Assembly (NCBI GenBank): GCA_021613535.1
Contig: CP075494.1
Coordinates: forward strand, 15,500,001-15,564,000
Direction: 5' to 3'
Source: Adineta vaga
Taxonomy: Eukaryota; Rotifera
DNA length: 64,000 bases
Positions 60,953-64,000 of this stretch are shown here, one piece after another; the first letter of the stretch is position 1; each line of letters starts with the position of its first letter. The position numbers were made by a program, and so were the translations under genes. The notes under the pieces were generated by a model. The model did no database searches and had not been told where the DNA came from. It saw only the letters and a list, made by a program, of their open reading frames with translations.

Positions 60953-61861
60953 GCAAGCTCAATTTTATAGGGGAAGCAATTCATTTTTTAAACCAACTAT
61001 AAACACGTATGTCCCGATGACCCAAACTTTGAGAGAGCATTGGTAAATTTTGCAAAATTTTCTAGAAACTTTTAAAAATATTTAGGCAATTTAAGAAAAT
61101 TTATTTAGAGTCTTTTAGGATTTTTCCTTAAAATTTCCCGGGTTGTTCGAAAATTTTTCACAATTAAAAAAAATTGTCAAAAGTTTGAAGAAAATTTGTA
61201 AAACCAACGGTCAAAAACAATTGAAATTTTCAAAGATCAGTGTGACATCGCGACACCTCTGACAGTAACAATAGGTTTCCGGTATTCAATTATTTTCAAT
61301 CAAACTTGAGTAAAGGTAATCGAAGTCGAGCAACTCAAACTGACGTCATTTTCTTAAAACTGTATAAACTAATAGTTTGGTGATAGTTGAGAAACATGAT
61401 TACTACGACAAAGAGCTGAGGAAATCTTCACATTAGCGTTGCTTCCGATTATATATGGGAAAGTAAATGCCTGCGTTCGCCTAAGAGGTGCATCTCTAAT
61501 GGTAAAATATTTTTGAACACAACTATCAAATTGAAAATGATGAACCACAGAGAAAACGAAGGATGTCAGTCTAGACTTTCTCACTGTATCAAAAAGGAAA
61601 AAGGAAAAAGAAAATATGAGACTTCAGGTTTTTCAATCATATCATCAAGATGAACTTAAACTTCCTTGATCACAATATATGTCAGATATATTTATTAAAA
61701 TACTGCTTTCGAAGATCATAAACAAGTTTTATATTGCACTGATATCGTTTTAATAACGACCAGAATATCGAAACTTAATCGAAGCAATAACTGTTTATTG
61801 CTTCTCCAAATTTTTTTCAGGGGAAGCAATTGCTTCCCTTCGCTTCTATGGCGCGCCGCCT
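60953..61861. mobile_element. 0.9-kb element with GGCGGCGC inverted ends
   Basis: The left end is ggcggcgcaagctcaatttt followed by ataggggaagcaattcat. The right end, read inversely, is ggcggcgcgccatagaagcg then aagggaagcaattgcttccc. The first eight bases and the GGGAAGCAATT block match between ends. The interior is AT-rich with repeated AAAATTTT-like words around 61060-61240 and no transposase-sized frame. It is probably a non-autonomous DNA transposon (possibly hAT- or PIF-like, not decided). No convincing target duplication was found. Confidence 0.55.
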
Positions 61862-61923
61862 ATGAAATCAAGTAATGAAGATAATAATTGTTTGCATTGT
61901 GTACGTTATTACTGACCAGCATT

Positions 61924-62482
61924 TTATTCATTGACCTCTATAAAAAGATTAAATAAAACGATTAATTAATAACAATAAGAAAAACACTTACTGTCTTTTA
62001 ACATTTTCATAAGGATTGGGATACCTGTTTTGATTTCTTCTATCTAAAAAATTTCTTCACGGTTGAAACATACAAAAAATTGATAATATTGTACTTACGT
62101 TGCAGAGAGCTTCAGACATTTTCTCTGCACTACTGAACATGGAATCTTCTGGAAGACCGTCATCTTTTACCCAGCAATCACGATGACGATTAGCTTCGAT
62201 TAATGCATCTGTAATCACCTGAAAAACGTAAAGAAAAACTCATAAAAAGATCGTATCATTTGTACTCACCAATTGAGTTAACTTCTGGTTTTCCTTGATC
62301 ATTTCTAATGCTTTTTTGCAGTCTCGATATGTACATGGATTTTCAGATTTAAATAAGACACAAAAACCCCACACGATTGCTTTTGTACATTTTTCTTCTA
62401 TCGTATCCTAAATGTAAAAAATATGTCAATAATATCTGGGATTTTATTGCAAAAAGTTTCACACTTGTAAAACAATTGCCAT
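61924..62482 (-). CDS. Small orphan protein, five exons
   Basis: Minus-strand exons 62482-62465, 62407-62270, 62218-62099, 62043-61992 and 61937-61924 join in frame to 113 residues. It starts MAIVLQ, then EEKCTKAIVWGFCVLFKSEN, NPCTYRDCKKALEMIKENQK, DALIEANRHRDCWVKDDGLP, EKMSEALCNIEEIKTGIPIL and a short basic end. It looks mainly helical, has about six Cys, and shows no signal or membrane segment. I do not recognise it. Four GT..AG introns of 51-60 bp in phase support a real gene. The first exon is the least certain (donor gtgtga). An overlapping frame from 62654 is spurious. Confidence 0.6.
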
Positions 62483-63553
62483 TTTTTTCCACGTAAGACA
62501 ACTGAGGGTGCGGGTTAACAAATAAAGAAAAGAAGTGAATAATGAGAAAAAAATACACTTGAAACTTAGAAGGATAGAAACAAAGAGAAAAAAATATAAA
62601 GACAACGAATAGCGAAAGGACATCTTGCCGACAGATACGTCCCATTGTATTCACGTTCGTATTCGTAGGTCAACAGGACAAAATTCGTTCGTTTATAGAT
62701 GTGATAAGCATATAAGGTCGCGTATATATATATATGTCTACACCGAGAGATCAAGGTGATAGATAGAACCTACTATAGTTGTGAAATCAGATATCATATC
62801 ATAATATATGTATTCGTCTAATTATTTAGTTATGTGTCTTTGGATGTGATATCTCGATTCTAAAAATTTAAGTGTTTTGTCCGCAAAATAACGATTTAAT
62901 TCAAAAGAATACATCGAAAAATATAAAATTAGTTTTCATATATTATCCATGAACTTAAACAAAAGAAGCATATATTGCTATAGGAACATTTATACTAGAT
63001 ATATTCTCCTAATTTGGAAAAAGATCTTTTGCATTAAATCATTCCATCAAAATCCGTTTACGATTTGTAGAAGAATTTTTTCCACCTAAGTAATATCAAT
63101 CATATATCGTTGCATCAGTGATTCATTGTTTATTTCTTTGTATCCTGGAAATAAATTCGAAATGAATAAATTATTCAAGTCATGTAGATAATTGAACTCA
63201 TCGACATCGACACTATTTGACAGCAAGTTAATTGTGAAAGAAAGATTAATCTTTCATAAGTGAATCATAATACAAACAGATCTCTGTTCTTAATCGTGTA
63301 CGTCAACCAGTTTCACAAACTGTCTTACGAACGGAAAACATTCGAGAAGATTATCAAACAAAATTTATTTTCAGAATACACGAAGGTAATTGCAACATGA
63401 TCAATATTAATACAAAGAAATTAATATATTTCTCTCGTGATTGATTTTCATTTTGTTTTCATGATCAACTCATAGGTATAGATAGATAAGAAAATTAAAG
63501 TTAGTTAACTAGATTTTATTTCAAAGAAAAAACTGAAAAAAAAGAAAAAAACT
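62483..63553. other. Intergenic, with one possible exon
   Basis: AT-rich with a TA run at 62725-62736. On the plus strand 63278-63387 has an open frame (ISVLNRVRQPVSQTVLRTEN onward) ending at a gtaatt donor. No partner exons were found, so it may be an isolated gene fragment. Confidence 0.3.
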
Positions 63554-63946
63554 TTAATCATGTTCAAGAGCTTTCTTTTGTGGTGGTGGTTCGGGTATAC
63601 TGAAATCATCCAGAAAAGTTTCCTGTCGCACACGTAAAATTGTATAAATATAAATACCAATTGCTAATGCACCGAATGATACACCAATAATTCTTGCACG
63701 TCGTCGTTCTCTTGTTCGTCGATCGACATTTCTCATATGTCGTTCTTCAAATCGTTTAATATAAATTTGTTCAGCTTCTGATAATTGACTTGTATCAAGT
63801 ACTGGCATTACAGATGGATCATTCGATTGACGTGGACTTGATGGTAAATCATTTCGTGATCGAATATTTGATGGTTGTGTTGCTAAATAACGATGACAAT
63901 AAAGAGGAAGACGAAGACGAGATGCAAATAAACCTAAAGATGACAT
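63554..63946 (-). CDS. COA3: Cytochrome c oxidase assembly factor 3 (CCDC56)
   Basis: A single exon of 130 residues. The N-terminus MSSLGLFASRLRLPLYCHRY is Arg-rich without acids, like a mitochondrial presequence. A helical stretch (EAEQIYIKRFEERHMRNVDR) and a basic run (RRTRERRRAR) precede one membrane helix (IIGVSFGALAIGIYIYTIL). Then comes the family motif RVRQETFLDDFSIPE. This matches the COA3 layout: matrix N-terminus, one inner-membrane helix, C-terminus in the intermembrane space. COA3 stabilises newly made COX1 during complex IV assembly. The N-terminal part is longer than in human COA3. Sequence is short, so the call depends on the helix and the ERFLDE-like motif. Confidence 0.82.
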   Translation of the reverse strand: MSSLGLFASRLRLPLYCHRYLATQPSNIRSRNDLPSSPRQSNDPSVMPVLDTSQLSEAEQIYIKRFEERHMRNVDRRTRERRRARIIGVSFGALAIGIYIYTILRVRQETFLDDFSIPEPPPQKKALEHD

Positions 63947-64000
63947 CTAAAAATAAAATCATTTACTTTTATGATATGTTATTTCTTTATGTCCTTCTTT

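Noticed and set aside
62349-62754. Longer minus-strand frames of 60-100 residues
   Set aside because: They overlap the better supported exons of the five-exon gene in other frames and read through its intron; composition is Phe/Ser/Leu-rich as in non-coding AT-rich DNA.

Overview
The window looks like an animal nuclear genome, most likely a bdelloid rotifer. Intergenic DNA is AT-rich. Nearly all introns are tiny (about 45-60 bp, GT..AG). The gene set is metazoan: cactin, Cdh1, AMPK alpha, CFAP53, COA3, CLC, Argonaute. There are also single-exon orphan 7TM receptors and decayed F-box/LRR and TPR relics of the kind common in bdelloids. The species call is inference from style, not from a diagnostic marker; no bdelloid spliced-leader gene was noticed.

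Layout. 0-7.4 kb: 3' end of cactin (+), two orphan small genes, a UPF0729 (C18orf32-like) gene and the APC/C activator Cdh1/Fizzy-related. 7.4-11 kb: a decayed zone with an antisense membrane-protein exon, a truncated TPR gene carrying a GC-rich inverted-repeat element, and a copied piece of the Cdh1 3' end. 11.2-13.1 kb: a compact zinc-finger/macro-domain PARP (-). 14.2-15.1 kb: an orphan 7TM receptor (-). 16.9-17.5 kb: a second TPR relic. 18.3-22.2 kb: SLC13 transporter and a small orphan gene. 25.5-28.6 kb: endosomal-type CLC exchanger. 29.2-31.8 kb: two more 7TM receptors in opposite orientations. 33.3-33.9 kb: F-box-like relic. 34.2-38.7 kb: CFAP53, an MRH/CD-M6PR-like receptor and an STXBP4-like PDZ scaffold, all on the minus strand. 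39.4-42.6 kb: AMPK alpha with an antisense tRNA-Gly inside an intron. 42.8-49.0 kb: GT11 fucosyltransferase (-), proline-rich orphan (+), AADAC-like esterase (-). 49.9-53.2 kb: an Argonaute with two frameshifts and two lost catalytic residues. 54.2-56.2 kb: a nucleotidyltransferase-fold gene bracketed by direct repeats, then an F-box relic. 56.9-58.9 kb: MBL-like protein and NME6-type NDP kinase (-). 59.9-61.9 kb: TMEM163-like pseudogene and a 0.9-kb inverted-repeat element. 61.9-63.9 kb: a five-exon orphan gene and COA3 (-).

There is no operon-like organisation. The intact genes are mostly housekeeping (cell cycle, energy sensing, lysosome/endosome, cilia, mitochondria). The accessory content (PARP, Argonaute, nucleotidyltransferase, 7TM receptors, relics, MITE-like elements) sits between them. 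Exon joins were read by hand from GT/AG positions and reading frame; none has transcript support here.
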